A stretch of 34,265 nucleotides of DNA from Microvirga brassicacearum (GTDB lineage Bacteria > Pseudomonadota > Alphaproteobacteria > Rhizobiales > Beijerinckiaceae). The notes below the pieces were generated by a model. The model worked only from the letters and a program-made list of their open reading frames with translations. It did not search any database and was not told the DNA's origin. This document shows, in pieces, positions 17,086-25,790 of this stretch (positions are counted from its first letter, which is position 1; each line of letters opens with the position of its first letter). A program made the position numbers and the translations under genes. The stretch covers positions 35,253 through 69,517 of the forward strand of contig NZ_VCMV01000033.1 in NCBI RefSeq assembly GCF_008757455.1. The letters are read 5' to 3'.

Positions 17086-19848
17086 TCATTGGTGGGGGGC
17101 CGTCTCTACGGAACCCGTCGCAGCTTCCGAAGGCTTGACCACGAGGTTCGAAACGATTGCGTCCCCCCGCTCCGGAACGAAATCGAGCTTGAGATGCCCG
17201 TCGGAAACTATCGTCGTGAAGGTTCTGCTGACGACGGTGCGATAGGCTCCCGCAGCTTGCAGGACATCGAGATTGTCGATCTGGGTCACGCCGTTGGCCA
17301 CCACGTCGAAGAGACGCTGTCTGACTTCGGTCGTGCGATCAGGCTCAAGGAAGCCGAGGGTGACCGTGTAGGGTCCGTCTTCCAGCGGAATGTAATAGCT
17401 GAAGGCGCCGGAGCGGTAATTCTTGAACAGGGCCGGATTGTCGCTTCCGCGCACCGGGGTGGTATCCTCCGGCACGTCGCCGTTCTTCGGGACGAGCCAG
17501 CCCCCCTCACCGCCGATGAAGAAGTTGTCCGAGCCGAAGAGTTCGCCCGACGCCGACCTGAACCCGGCTGCTATCTGCCCCGCGGCGATGTTGACGCCGG
17601 TCGCGTCGAGCGACCATTCGACCGTATCTCTCACCGTTGCGCCCCCGCGGTGGCCGACGGCCGCGACCTTGTTGACGCCCGGGCGAAGCGTGACGCTCCG
17701 GAACACGCACGCCTTCAGCAGGCATTGTTCCTGCCGCAATGTGCCGGCCGCCATGTCATTGACCGACAGCTCGACCGAATCGGCATTGCTGTAGACCTTG
17801 ACGTCGGTGACCGGATAGGCGCGGTTCGTATGGCGCCGACTCGTGATGTAGGTGACAGGCTCGCCGCTCCAGTTGGCCTTGTAGAAGAAGAACGGGTCCT
17901 TCCTAACCTTGCGGTCGAAGCTCACCAGACCCTTGGTATTGACACCTTTGGCATCGCCTTCATTGCGTAGATCGCTGCCGAAATCGAACATGTTCCAGAC
18001 GTGGGTCGCCCAGAGGTAGTTCCGGCTCAGGATCAGCGCGTAGTTCTGCTCGTGCACGTAGCCGGCATATTCCTCCGGCTGGTAGACGACGGGCACCATT
18101 CCGGGATTGTTGGTCTCGACCGGACCCCCGCGGATGTTGTCGGTGTGATGGGTGACCGCCGCCCCGGCGCCGTACTCGCTGATGCCGATGGGCTGACCCG
18201 GAAACCGTTTCCGCAAGGCGTCGAGAATGGTCGCAAGGCGCGGAACGGGCCCCCCGTACCAAAGCTGGTACTTGTTGAGGGACCACACGTCGGTAATCCC
18301 GCCAAGATCGATGTAGGAACCGTTGACCGGAGGCGTGTCCTTCGAGGTGAAGTCGGCATAAGCCGTGAGCCGGCGCGGATCCTCTTGCTTGGCCAGCGCA
18401 TGGAGTTCCTCGAACACCGCGGTGAGGTTGTCGTGCCAGGGTTCGGTGCATTCCCTGTGCATGTAGGTCGTCTCGTTGCCCAGAGACCACACGGCCACGG
18501 CAGCATGGTTGTACTGCTGGCGGATCATCTCGCGCAGTTGTTGCCTGGCACTGGCACGGAAAGCGGCGGAAGCGTCGCGACGCGGGCACACCGATCGGCC
18601 GGATGACGCAGACGAGATGTTGACTTCCGTGGTGACGCCAATGCCGACGGGGAGTTCGGACCAGGCGACCAATCCCATCCTGTTGAGGCTTTCAAGCGTG
18701 TGGCGATCGAACGGGTAGTGGCCGAGCCGAACCGTATTGGCGCCGATCTCCTTCACCAGCGCCAGCGACGCGTCGATGTCGCGGGGAGACTGCGCCCAGC
18801 CCTTGCCGTAGGTCTCCTGGTGCAAGGCGACACCGCGCAGGGGCACGTGCTTGCCATTCAGGAAGAACCCGTGGTTGGGGTCGATGTGAATCTCGCGGAT
18901 GCCGAAATCCTGGACGACCCGATCAATGACTTGACCGTCCGCCCTCAACAGGTCGGCGACGAGCTTGTATTGGTAAGGATCCTCGACGCCTTGCCACAAG
19001 CGGGGTTGCCTCAGCCGCAGATCCTGGGTCACGGCGGGATCGGAGCCTGCCCTCAGCGATACGGTTTGCTGCGTGCTGTCGGCAACGCGCCCGTCCGCCT
19101 CGAGCATGGAGGCGCGGACGATGTAATCGCCGTCCTCCTTGGAGGCGCTCTTCAGCTTGGCCCGTACATTGATGGTTGCGCTACTGCCGGAAACGGAATT
19201 CGTAGTGGCATAGACGCCGGGCCCACCCAGATCGGCGAGATCGAAGTGAACCGGGTCGAGGGTGGAAACGAGGGAAACGTGGCGGTACAGACCGCCGTAC
19301 ATGATGTAATCGCCCGCCAGCGGCGGAATGGCCGTGACATCGTCGTCCGAGGTCGGTTTGCCGTTGTCGACCTTGACGAGCAGAACGTTTCGGCCAACGG
19401 GCGCCAGGACGTTCGTGACGTCGAACCGAAACAGCGTGAACCCGCCCTGATGTCGACCGAGCTTGTACCCGTTCAACCAGACATCGGCGACGAGGCTTGC
19501 CGCGCCGAATTCAAGCCAATGGCGTGCGCCCGCCGCCGGGGTGTCGAATTCGAGCCGGTACCACCCGAGGCCGCGCTTGTAGGATTGACTCGCGCTCATG
19601 CTCGCGGCGTCAGCATTCCATGTGTGGGGCAGGTTCACGGCTTCCCAATTGGCGGCTGTCGAATCCTTTGCCGCATCGTCGGAAAGCTGATCGTCCTGGA
19701 TGAACTTCCAGCCTTGCTGAAGACCGGTTGTTATTCGCAGCTCGGTCGCGCTCACGCTTACGTTGGGATTTGATGTTTGGGTATCCTGAGCTATCGCCGC
19801 CGAGCTGATAGCCGCAAGCACCAACGCCTGGATCCAAATGCGCTTCAT
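17086..19848 (-). CDS. Exported glycoside hydrolase family 2 enzyme (beta-galactosidase/glucuronidase-like) with malectin-like domain
   Basis: A 920-residue exported enzyme. Signal peptide about 1-20 (AAISSAAIAQ). Order of domains: jelly-roll sugar-binding domain (about 40-190, with GLGWYRLEF and DVWLNGYKLGRHQGGF), immunoglobulin-like domain (about 210-310), TIM barrel (about 320-640), a DUF4982-like domain (about 650-740) and a C-terminal malectin-like domain (about 745-905, with RQRLFDVVANG). Catalytic residues fit GH2: acid/base Glu459 in VWSLGNE and nucleophile Glu558 in ISEYGAG. The substrate may be a beta-galactoside, beta-glucuronide or other beta-linked sugar; sequence alone does not decide. 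Start ATG has GGAGA upstream. As first gene of the minus-strand operon it lies next to a repeat-rich candidate control region (19938-19993). Confidence 0.9.
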   Translation of the reverse strand: MKRIWIQALVLAAISSAAIAQDTQTSNPNVSVSATELRITTGLQQGWKFIQDDQLSDDAAKDSTAANWEAVNLPHTWNADAASMSASQSYKRGLGWYRLEFDTPAAGARHWLEFGAASLVADVWLNGYKLGRHQGGFTLFRFDVTNVLAPVGRNVLLVKVDNGKPTSDDDVTAIPPLAGDYIMYGGLYRHVSLVSTLDPVHFDLADLGGPGVYATTNSVSGSSATINVRAKLKSASKEDGDYIVRASMLEADGRVADSTQQTVSLRAGSDPAVTQDLRLRQPRLWQGVEDPYQYKLVADLLRADGQVIDRVVQDFGIREIHIDPNHGFFLNGKHVPLRGVALHQETYGKGWAQSPRDIDASLALVKEIGANTVRLGHYPFDRHTLESLNRMGLVAWSELPVGIGVTTEVNISSASSGRSVCPRRDASAAFRASARQQLREMIRQQYNHAAVAVWSLGNETTYMHRECTEPWHDNLTAVFEELHALAKQEDPRRLTAYADFTSKDTPPVNGSYIDLGGITDVWSLNKYQLWYGGPVPRLATILDALRKRFPGQPIGISEYGAGAAVTHHTDNIRGGPVETNNPGMVPVVYQPEEYAGYVHEQNYALILSRNYLWATHVWNMFDFGSDLRNEGDAKGVNTKGLVSFDRKVRKDPFFFYKANWSGEPVTYITSRRHTNRAYPVTDVKVYSNADSVELSVNDMAAGTLRQEQCLLKACVFRSVTLRPGVNKVAAVGHRGGATVRDTVEWSLDATGVNIAAGQIAAGFRSASGELFGSDNFFIGGEGGWLVPKNGDVPEDTTPVRGSDNPALFKNYRSGAFSYYIPLEDGPYTVTLGFLEPDRTTEVRQRLFDVVANGVTQIDNLDVLQAAGAYRTVVSRTFTTIVSDGHLKLDFVPERGDAIVSNLVVKPSEAATGSVETAPHQ

Positions 19849-19937
19849 GGGATTTCTCCAGCCGACGTAATGGAACTGCCGTAGGAGGAGACTCTACCAA
19901 GATGGCCCTGACCCGCTTGTGCACTCAACGGACGAGC

Positions 19938-19993
19938 CTAAACCATACGTAGAACTGGGACTATTGGGGGTAGTTTTACCCTAAACCGCACGT
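19938..19993. promoter_or_regulatory. Candidate operator: direct repeats CTAAACC-NN-ACGT around an inverted repeat
   Basis: Two copies of CTAAACCNNACGT occur at 19938-19950 and 19981-19993, 43 bases apart. Between them is the perfect inverted repeat GGGTA-GTTT-TACCC (19968-19981). The site lies about 90-145 bases upstream of the GH2 start and about 125-180 bases beyond the end of the alcohol dehydrogenase gene, so it can only serve the GH2 operon or an undetected gene. The local sequence is more AT-rich than the neighbours. No regulator gene is adjacent, and no known consensus was matched with confidence. Confidence 0.45.
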
Positions 19994-20118
19994 CGCAGCA
20001 TTCGTTCCGCAGCGCGAACGCCTCAATAACGATGTGAAAAATGGTCCTGTCGAAACCGCTTTCGTCCGCAACCTCGTGGAGCGTTCGCGGGCGGAGGGAG
20101 GCGCGCGTTGGAGCCAAC

Positions 20119-21243
20119 CTATTCCGTGATGCGAATGATCGGCTTGATCGTGCCACCCTTCTCGCTGTCCTCCGCAGCCTCGTTGATCTCGTCGAAGGAG
20201 TAGAACCTCACGAGCTTGTCGAACGGAAAGCGGCCCTGCATGTAAAGCTCGACCAGGCGCGGGATGAACTGGTCCGGCACACTGTCGCCCTCGACGATGC
20301 CGCGAATGACCTTGCACTTCTGCATCACGTCATTGATGTCGACTTCGAGGTTGGTACCGGGTTTCGATGCGCCGACGATGCCACAGACGCCACGCGGGCG
20401 CAGCGCCTCGACGGCAGAACGCGCCACATCGGCGCGGCCGGTGCACTCGAGCGAATAATCCACTCCCGTTCCGGTGATCCCGCGAATGACTTCGACCGGG
20501 TTCTCGTTGCGACTGTCGATCACGTGCGTCGCCCCGAGCGTCCTCGCGAGTTCGAGCCGCGACGGCACCACGTCGATCGCGACGATGGTGGTGGCTCCGG
20601 TTACGACCGCCGCCATGACGGCGCTCAGACCGACGGCACCGGCACCGAACGCGGCAAAGCTCGATCCGGCCTCGACCTTCAAGGCGTTGAGCACGGCCCC
20701 CGCGCCCGTTTGGATGCCGCAGCCGAGCGGCCCGAGCAGTTCCAGCGGGGCGTCCTTGCGGACCTTGATCACGTTCCGCTCGTTCGCGATGGCATAGGCG
20801 CCGAACGAGGACTGGCCGAAGAACCGGTCGTTCAGGTCATGGCCGCCGCTGTCACACAAAGCGTGCGACCCGTCCGGGCGCTGGCCGGAGAAGTTGTAGG
20901 CGTTGAAGTTCTCGCAACTGGCCGGCGCTCCCTCCTGGCAGGCGCGGCATCGGCCGCAGGGCAGAAAGGTCAGGACGACATGGTCGCCCGGCGCCACCTT
21001 GCGCACGTCGGCCCCGACGGCGTCGACCGTGCCTGCTCCTTCATGGCCGAGCACGATCGGGTGCGGGACCGGATAGACCTGATCGCGCGCCACCATGTCG
21101 GTGTGGCACATGCCGGTGGCAACGATTTTCACCAGGACCTCGTCATGGCGGAGATCGCCGTGGCGGATTGCTTCAATCCGGAACGGTCCGCCCTGTTGTC
21201 GAATGACGGCCGCCTTGAAAGGCGAAGGATTCGTATCGTTCAC
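20119..21243 (-). CDS. Zinc-dependent aryl-alcohol dehydrogenase (MDR family), last gene of the pch-like operon
   Basis: A 374-residue medium-chain dehydrogenase. Catalytic zinc site: Cys in GMCHTD and GHEGAG; structural zinc site CGRCRACQEGAPASC, four cysteines in the usual spacing. Rossmann motif GAGAVGLSAV followed by an acidic residue in VAIDVVPSR indicates NAD preference. The segment around TFLPCGRC and ENFNAYNFSG resembles benzyl/aryl-alcohol dehydrogenases of the XylB type. It would oxidise an aromatic alcohol (for example 4-hydroxybenzyl alcohol) to the aldehyde in the cytoplasm. Start is GTG at 21243 with GGAGGTG just upstream. It lies 21 bases after the PchF-like gene, so is probably co-transcribed. 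Substrate is inferred from the neighbours. Confidence 0.88.
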   Translation of the reverse strand: MNDTNPSPFKAAVIRQQGGPFRIEAIRHGDLRHDEVLVKIVATGMCHTDMVARDQVYPVPHPIVLGHEGAGTVDAVGADVRKVAPGDHVVLTFLPCGRCRACQEGAPASCENFNAYNFSGQRPDGSHALCDSGGHDLNDRFFGQSSFGAYAIANERNVIKVRKDAPLELLGPLGCGIQTGAGAVLNALKVEAGSSFAAFGAGAVGLSAVMAAVVTGATTIVAIDVVPSRLELARTLGATHVIDSRNENPVEVIRGITGTGVDYSLECTGRADVARSAVEALRPRGVCGIVGASKPGTNLEVDINDVMQKCKVIRGIVEGDSVPDQFIPRLVELYMQGRFPFDKLVRFYSFDEINEAAEDSEKGGTIKPIIRITE

Positions 21244-21264
21244 GGAGCACCTCCGATGACTGCG

Positions 21265-22815
21265 TCAAACCCGGATGCCGGATTTCCCCGGCGCGACGAT
21301 GCCGTTGGGATCGAGCGCCCGCTTCAAGGTTTGGTTGACCTGGCGCTGCACCGGCCCAAAGCTCTCGGCGACCTTGTCCATGAAGGCGGTATTCACCCGG
21401 TAAACACCGTATCCCGCCCTGTTGAACTCATCCAGCAACTCGCCGAAACAGGCGTGGGCGGCCTTCATCTCCTCCGGGTCGGTCCGGTCGAACAGCACAT
21501 CGATGATGTGGTGCATGTCGCGTCCACCGACGATGAACTCCCCGACATAGTCGAGTCCGTGCTTGTTCAGGATGGTCGTGGCCATCTGCACCTGCTTCAG
21601 GGTTTCCGACCCCCGGGCTTGGCTGACGGGCGCAAACCACATCGAGCCGCCACCGCCGCGCCAGTTGTAGAGTCCGAATTCCTGTAGCGTCATGTTGCCC
21701 CGGCTCAACTCCGCCCGGTAGCGGAAGGCGGGATTATCCTTGGCCTCCTCCTCGGTGATAATGGTTCCCTTTCCCGATCCCCGAACCATATCGGTGACGA
21801 TCTTCCAGCTCACGTCGACCTGCTCCTTGGTGCCGTAGAGGGCGCCATACGCCGTCCAGGCGCCGATGTTGTGCTCCTGCCGGATCCGGCGGATGACCTC
21901 CTCGGGCGTGGCGCCTTTGCCGCTGTAGTATTGCGATCGCCGGATCGTCGCCGTCGCCTCGTACAGCGTGCCCACGAACACCATCGCGTTCGGGATGACG
22001 CCGCCGATCCTGAGCGGGCGGAACGAGTCGACGAGGGGCACGATGTCGGCCTCATCGGGGTAGCTCACGGCAAAGGGCTTGTAGACGTCCGGCGCCGGCA
22101 TGAGCCAGAAACCGAGCTTGGTCACGATGCCGAAGTTCGACTGCGTGAAGATCCCGTCGAGATAGGGACCAAAGCCCCACTTGAATACCTGCCAGGTATT
22201 CGCGTTGGGAATGCCGCCCATCCCGGTGCGAAGCAGCTCGCCGTTCGGGAGGACGACCTCCATCCCGCACTGGAACATGAAATGCTCTCCATACGGGCCA
22301 TAGCCGACGCCGCGGTCGAGCGTGTTGCCGACGGGTCCCACGATGGCGGAGGGCGCCGGTGGATCGAGCCACAGCCGATACTTTCGCTCCTCGATGTAGT
22401 CGTAGAGCTGTTGGTAGGTGACTCCGGGCTCGACGAGAGCCGTGCAGAGGTCCGGATCGACATCGATGATCCGGTTCATGCGTTTGAGGTCGAGCACGAC
22501 CTGGCCCCGGCTGCCAGGCGGCGTCCCACCGTAGCCCAGGTTCTTTCCCGTCGAGATCGGCCATACCGGAATCCTGTGCTCGTTGCAGACGCGAACGATC
22601 CTCTGGACCTGGTCGACCTCGGTGGCGATCAGGGCAGCCGACGGAGCATGCTGCGCCTCGTCCACCGGCATCATGATCTTCATGTAAGGGAGAAGCTGCT
22701 CCTGGGCCGTGAGGACGTTCTCGGCCCCGAGAATTTCGGTGAACTTCCGGACGGCCGTCGTGAACGCGGCCTGATCCACATTTGGCGGAAGAGCAACGTA
22801 TGGGCCGTCAGCCAT
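21265..22815 (-). CDS. pchF: 4-cresol dehydrogenase (p-cresol methylhydroxylase) flavoprotein subunit, VAO family
   Basis: A 516-residue flavoprotein of the vanillyl-alcohol oxidase family. It has an N-terminal PP-loop FAD domain with PISTGKNLGYGGTPPGSRG and a C-terminal cap ending DPNGIVAPGKSG. By remembered Pseudomonas putida PchF numbering, Tyr383 in GLYNWRGGGG matches the covalent flavin-linking Tyr384, and Tyr95, Tyr472 and Arg473 (in YRVN) match the phenol-binding Tyr95, Tyr473 and Arg474. Vanillyl-alcohol oxidase has a histidine in that last region (YRTH), so this is the cytochrome-coupled, not the oxygen-using, type. It would hydroxylate 4-alkylphenols such as p-cresol to 4-hydroxybenzyl alcohol and aldehyde in the periplasm. 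The PchC and PchX partners lie directly upstream. Eugenol or 4-ethylphenol hydroxylases are close alternatives. Confidence 0.88.
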   Translation of the reverse strand: MADGPYVALPPNVDQAAFTTAVRKFTEILGAENVLTAQEQLLPYMKIMMPVDEAQHAPSAALIATEVDQVQRIVRVCNEHRIPVWPISTGKNLGYGGTPPGSRGQVVLDLKRMNRIIDVDPDLCTALVEPGVTYQQLYDYIEERKYRLWLDPPAPSAIVGPVGNTLDRGVGYGPYGEHFMFQCGMEVVLPNGELLRTGMGGIPNANTWQVFKWGFGPYLDGIFTQSNFGIVTKLGFWLMPAPDVYKPFAVSYPDEADIVPLVDSFRPLRIGGVIPNAMVFVGTLYEATATIRRSQYYSGKGATPEEVIRRIRQEHNIGAWTAYGALYGTKEQVDVSWKIVTDMVRGSGKGTIITEEEAKDNPAFRYRAELSRGNMTLQEFGLYNWRGGGGSMWFAPVSQARGSETLKQVQMATTILNKHGLDYVGEFIVGGRDMHHIIDVLFDRTDPEEMKAAHACFGELLDEFNRAGYGVYRVNTAFMDKVAESFGPVQRQVNQTLKRALDPNGIVAPGKSGIRV

Positions 22816-22827
22816 AATGAGCTCCCC

Positions 22828-23535
22828 TTACAGCTCGTAGGAGAAGGAGACGAGGCTTTCAGCAGCGCGGCTTGGGCCTCGCTCCGGGCTGTCGGCAGTC
22901 GCCTCGAGGTGACGCTGATGAAATTGCTCCAGCCCATTCGCCATGGCGATCGTCTGGCCGAGTGCGAAGGCCCACCGATCGGTGCCAGCGGAGGATGCCG
23001 AGAGATGCGTCATCGTGCCGGCCGACAAGTCGTGATGGTTTACCGAGAAGCGACTTCCACACGCAGTGAGTGCCTCCGCGAACCATGCGGCGCACCCACC
23101 GGAGGCGGTCAACAGGCGATGACGGCTCTCCGTGGGCGTCAGCGTATGCTGTCCCAACCATCTCAGCCGGGCGCCGGCCGTTCGTGCACTCTCGCCGATG
23201 ATCGCCGCGAGGCCATCATTCACCAGCCCGACCAGAGTTTGCCGCCGGCCTGCCGTCAGCATGGCCTGCAAACGCAGGAGATCCTCTGACCCGAAATCGT
23301 CAATCCGAAGAACGGCAATGTCGGCTCCGGGTGATCGGGCGCGAGCCAACCCGGCCAGAAAGTCGTCAGTAAACCGGGTGATCGAGAGGGTCGCAATCCA
23401 TGGAATCGCCCTCTCGGCCCGTTTCCCGTCCGGCACCTCGTAAACAGTGGCATGGGCATCGGAGAAGCCGGGCGCGACGGCCGCGAACCCGGTCGCGGCA
23501 AGCCCTTGCAAAACCGGGCGGCGACCGATCGTCAT
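22828..23535 (-). CDS. pchX: PchX-like exported protein between the cytochrome and flavoprotein genes
   Basis: A 235-residue protein with a twin-arginine-like signal (GRRPVLQGLAATGFAAVA, cleavage near SDAHA). The mature part is soluble, with VLRIDDFGSEDLLRLQAML and GTDRWAFALGQTIAMANGL. I recognise no domain. In Pseudomonas putida the order pchA-C-X-F is known, with a gene of unknown role (pchX) between pchC and pchF; the position here is the same, so the name rests mainly on gene order. Its start overlaps the PchC stop as ATGA and its end is 12 bases before pchF, so the three are surely translated together. Tat export next to a covalent-flavin protein that lacks its own visible signal suggests a maturation or co-export partner; this is inference. 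Confidence 0.7.
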   Translation of the reverse strand: MTIGRRPVLQGLAATGFAAVAPGFSDAHATVYEVPDGKRAERAIPWIATLSITRFTDDFLAGLARARSPGADIAVLRIDDFGSEDLLRLQAMLTAGRRQTLVGLVNDGLAAIIGESARTAGARLRWLGQHTLTPTESRHRLLTASGGCAAWFAEALTACGSRFSVNHHDLSAGTMTHLSASSAGTDRWAFALGQTIAMANGLEQFHQRHLEATADSPERGPSRAAESLVSFSYEL

Positions 23536-23882
23536 GGCTTTCCTCCATTGGATTGGGGAGCGGCTTTTGGAGCGGGCGTTTGGGCCAGATAATCACCCAG
23601 GGCCTGCAAGGCTTGATCATCGATCTCGGCCGCCCGGAACGCCGGCATCGCCGAGAGCCCATGCCGGGTGATCGGCGCCAACGCCTCGGCCGGAAGACCT
23701 CTGCCCTTGAGAACCGGTCCGACCCCGCTCTCGTGGCAATGGCCGCAGACCTTCACATACACCTGCTCGCCATCCCGCCACCGCCCATCCGCCTGGGCAT
23801 GCAATGGTCCAGCCGCAGCCAAGCATGCAGCGGCTGCCGTGATGGAGGCCAGGGGGAGCAGCGGTCCGTTGGTGGCAAGCAT
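23532..23882 (-). CDS. pchC: PchC-like cytochrome c subunit of 4-cresol dehydrogenase
   Basis: A small exported monoheme cytochrome of about 116 residues. The ATG at 23882 has CGGAGG six bases upstream and gives a signal peptide ending GPLHA; an in-frame GTG at 23915 adds a poor N-terminus. Heme motif CGHCH; the axial Met is in LSAMPAF. The C-terminus is a proline-rich tail (TPAPKAAPQSNGGKP). In p-cresol methylhydroxylase this subunit docks on the flavoprotein and takes its electrons one at a time. It is the first gene of the minus-strand operon, overlapping the next by four bases. Its mature domain is about 65% identical to the first domain of the diheme cytochrome at 8173-8799, in an alignment without gaps. 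Confidence 0.9.
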   Translation of the reverse strand: MLATNGPLLPLASITAAAACLAAAGPLHAQADGRWRDGEQVYVKVCGHCHESGVGPVLKGRGLPAEALAPITRHGLSAMPAFRAAEIDDQALQALGDYLAQTPAPKAAPQSNGGKP

Positions 23883-24203
23883 TGCAGCCTCCGTGCAAGC
23901 CCTACGCACAACCAACGCAACAGCACGGCATCATCAAGCGCGGCGGAGCGGTCTTGAGGCGACTTCAGCTTAGGCATCGCCGATGCTCACTCGCAATTTT
24001 GGTTCTAGAGTGCTTGGACGCGCCGGCAAGCTCGCGCCGTCTCCCGCTGATGTTTTCTTATTGGCTTGGCGGGAACGAGCGGGAACCCGCCTCCAACCTT
24101 CAGGTTTGCACAAACGTGACGCGTGCCGAAGCAGGGTGCCGGCCTAAGCCCAGCTCAGCGGCCTTGCTGCACTCCCGGTTGGTCCCAAGCGGAGGAAGTG
24201 GCA
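23883..24203. promoter_or_regulatory. Divergent control region between pchC and the aldehyde dehydrogenase gene, with repeats
   Basis: About 320 bases between divergently read genes, so promoters for both should be here. GCGGGAAC occurs twice, at 24069-24076 and 24079-24086, exactly one helix turn apart. Nearby at 24104-24115 is GTTTG-CA-CAAAC, a perfect 5-base inverted repeat. Both lie about 90-135 bases before the aldehyde dehydrogenase start and could bind a regulator of the pathway. No clear sigma-54 (GG-N10-GC) site of the kind used in some pch clusters was found, and no regulator gene is in the window. GGAGGA at 24191-24196 is the ribosome binding site for 24204. Confidence 0.5.
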
Positions 24204-25730
24204 ATGAACTTTGGGCAGAAACTTTCCCAGGTGCGCCCCTACGCCGATTTCGACACCCTCGCGATTGCCGGCACGTGGCGGAAGGGCCGATCGAACAAGG
24301 TCAACCGCGATCTGAACCCGTATACGGGCGAGGTGCTGATCGAGATCCCGCAGGCAAGCCGGGACGATCTCGATGAGGCTTATGCCAGCGCCGCTAAGGC
24401 GCAAATCGCGTGGGCCGAGAGATTGCCGGGAGAGCGGGCAGAGGTGATGCGCCGGGCGGCTGTCGTGATGGAGGCCCGCCGCGAGGAGATCATCGGCTGG
24501 CTCATCCGCGAGTCGGGGAGCACCCGGATCAAGGCCACCCTCGAATGGGAGACGGTGCACGCCGTCATGTTGGAAGCCTCCTCCTTGCCCTATCTCGTCG
24601 AGGGCCGCATCCTTCCCGCCGACGTGCACGGTAAGGAGAGCCGGGTCTACCGCAAGCCCGTCGGCGTCGTGGGCGTGATCAGCCCGTGGAATTGGCCGAT
24701 GCAATTGACCAACCGTTCCCTGGCGCCGGCGCTGGCCGTTGGCAATGCGGTCGTGGTCAAGCCCGCCAGCGACACCCCGGTGACAGGCGGTCTGCTGCTG
24801 GCCAGGATTTTCGAGGAAGCCGGCCTTCCCCCGGGAGCGCTGAATGTGGTCGTGGGAGCGGGCAGTGAGATCGGGGACGCCTTCGTCCAGCATCCCGTGC
24901 CGCGCGTGATCTCGTTCACAGGCTCCACACCCGTCGGCCGGGGCATTGCTCGCTTGGCGGCGGAAGCCTCGGTCATGAAGCGCGTCGACCTTGAGCTCGG
25001 CGGCAACAGCCCGTTCATCGTGCTGGACGATGCGGACCTCGAACAGGCCGTGGAGGCGGCCGTTTTCGGCAAGTTCCTGCACCAGGGCCAGATCTGCATG
25101 ATCACCAACCGCTTCATTGTCGACGAGGTGGTCTATGAGCCGTTCCTGGGCCGCTTCGCCGAGCGGGTGAGGGGGCTTCGGGTCGGGGATCCGGACCAGC
25201 CCGACACGGTGATCGGGCCGATCATCAACCAGCGCCAGCTCGAGGGCTTGCAGGCGCGCCTCAAGGAGGCGCAGGGCACGGGCCCTCGGCAGGTGGTCGG
25301 GGGTGAGCCCGAAGGCCTCGTCCTGCCGCCCCACGTCTTTGCCGACGTCACGAACGAGATGCCGCTTGCCCGCGAAGAATCGTTCGGACCCATTGCGCCC
25401 GTGATCCGGGCCAAGAACGAGGAGGATGCCCTCAGGATCGCCAACGACACGGAATACGGCCTCTCGAGCTGCGTCTTCACGCAAGACCTCGAACGCGGCG
25501 TGCGGTTCGCGCAGCGGGTGCAGGCCGGCATGACCCATGTCAACGATCAGCCGGTGAACGACCTGCCGTTCAGCCCGTTCGGCGGCGAGAAGAACTCGGG
25601 CATCGGCCGATTCAACGGCAAGTGGGGCATCGAGGCGTTCACCACCGATCACTGGATCACCATCCAGCATACCCCGCGGGCGTTTCCGCCCGATGCCCAC
25701 GCGATCACGGGACCCTGGGCCGGAGGATGA
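24204..25730 (+). CDS. Aldehyde dehydrogenase, probably for 4-hydroxybenzaldehyde or similar aromatic aldehyde
   Basis: A 508-residue NAD(P)-dependent aldehyde dehydrogenase. It has the PWNWPM oxyanion motif, the [11 protein letters not shown] and FTGSTPVGR cofactor motifs, general base Glu264 in LELGGNSPF, catalytic Cys298 in HQGQICM and the C-terminal [12 protein letters not shown]. The nearest-looking group is benzaldehyde/vanillin/salicylaldehyde dehydrogenases. The ATG at 24204 has GGAGGA seven bases upstream; an earlier in-frame ATG at 24123 lacks this. It lies divergent from the PchC-X-F operon and fills the role of PchA, which turns 4-hydroxybenzaldehyde into 4-hydroxybenzoate. Enzymes for 4-hydroxybenzoate breakdown (pobA, pca genes) are not in the window. 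Substrate is inferred from context. Confidence 0.92.
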   Translation: MNFGQKLSQVRPYADFDTLAIAGTWRKGRSNKVNRDLNPYTGEVLIEIPQASRDDLDEAYASAAKAQIAWAERLPGERAEVMRRAAVVMEARREEIIGWLIRESGSTRIKATLEWETVHAVMLEASSLPYLVEGRILPADVHGKESRVYRKPVGVVGVISPWNWPMQLTNRSLAPALAVGNAVVVKPASDTPVTGGLLLARIFEEAGLPPGALNVVVGAGSEIGDAFVQHPVPRVISFTGSTPVGRGIARLAAEASVMKRVDLELGGNSPFIVLDDADLEQAVEAAVFGKFLHQGQICMITNRFIVDEVVYEPFLGRFAERVRGLRVGDPDQPDTVIGPIINQRQLEGLQARLKEAQGTGPRQVVGGEPEGLVLPPHVFADVTNEMPLAREESFGPIAPVIRAKNEEDALRIANDTEYGLSSCVFTQDLERGVRFAQRVQAGMTHVNDQPVNDLPFSPFGGEKNSGIGRFNGKWGIEAFTTDHWITIQHTPRAFPPDAHAITGPWAGG

Positions 25731-25790
25731 CGGCGCCATGAGCAAGGGCCGGGTCGACGCCGGTTTACCGACGGGGAGGACCACCGGATC

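Noticed and set aside
19938..20156. 72-residue open frame in the GH2 upstream region
   Set aside because: No ribosome binding site or recognised motif; its end covers the candidate operator repeats, so it is probably a chance frame.
20041..21687. 548-residue open frame on the plus strand
   Set aside because: It lies opposite the alcohol dehydrogenase and the end of pchF, which both have full catalytic motifs.
21871..23289. 472-residue open frame on the plus strand
   Set aside because: Opposite pchF and pchX; rich in Arg, Asp and Val as typical for shadows.
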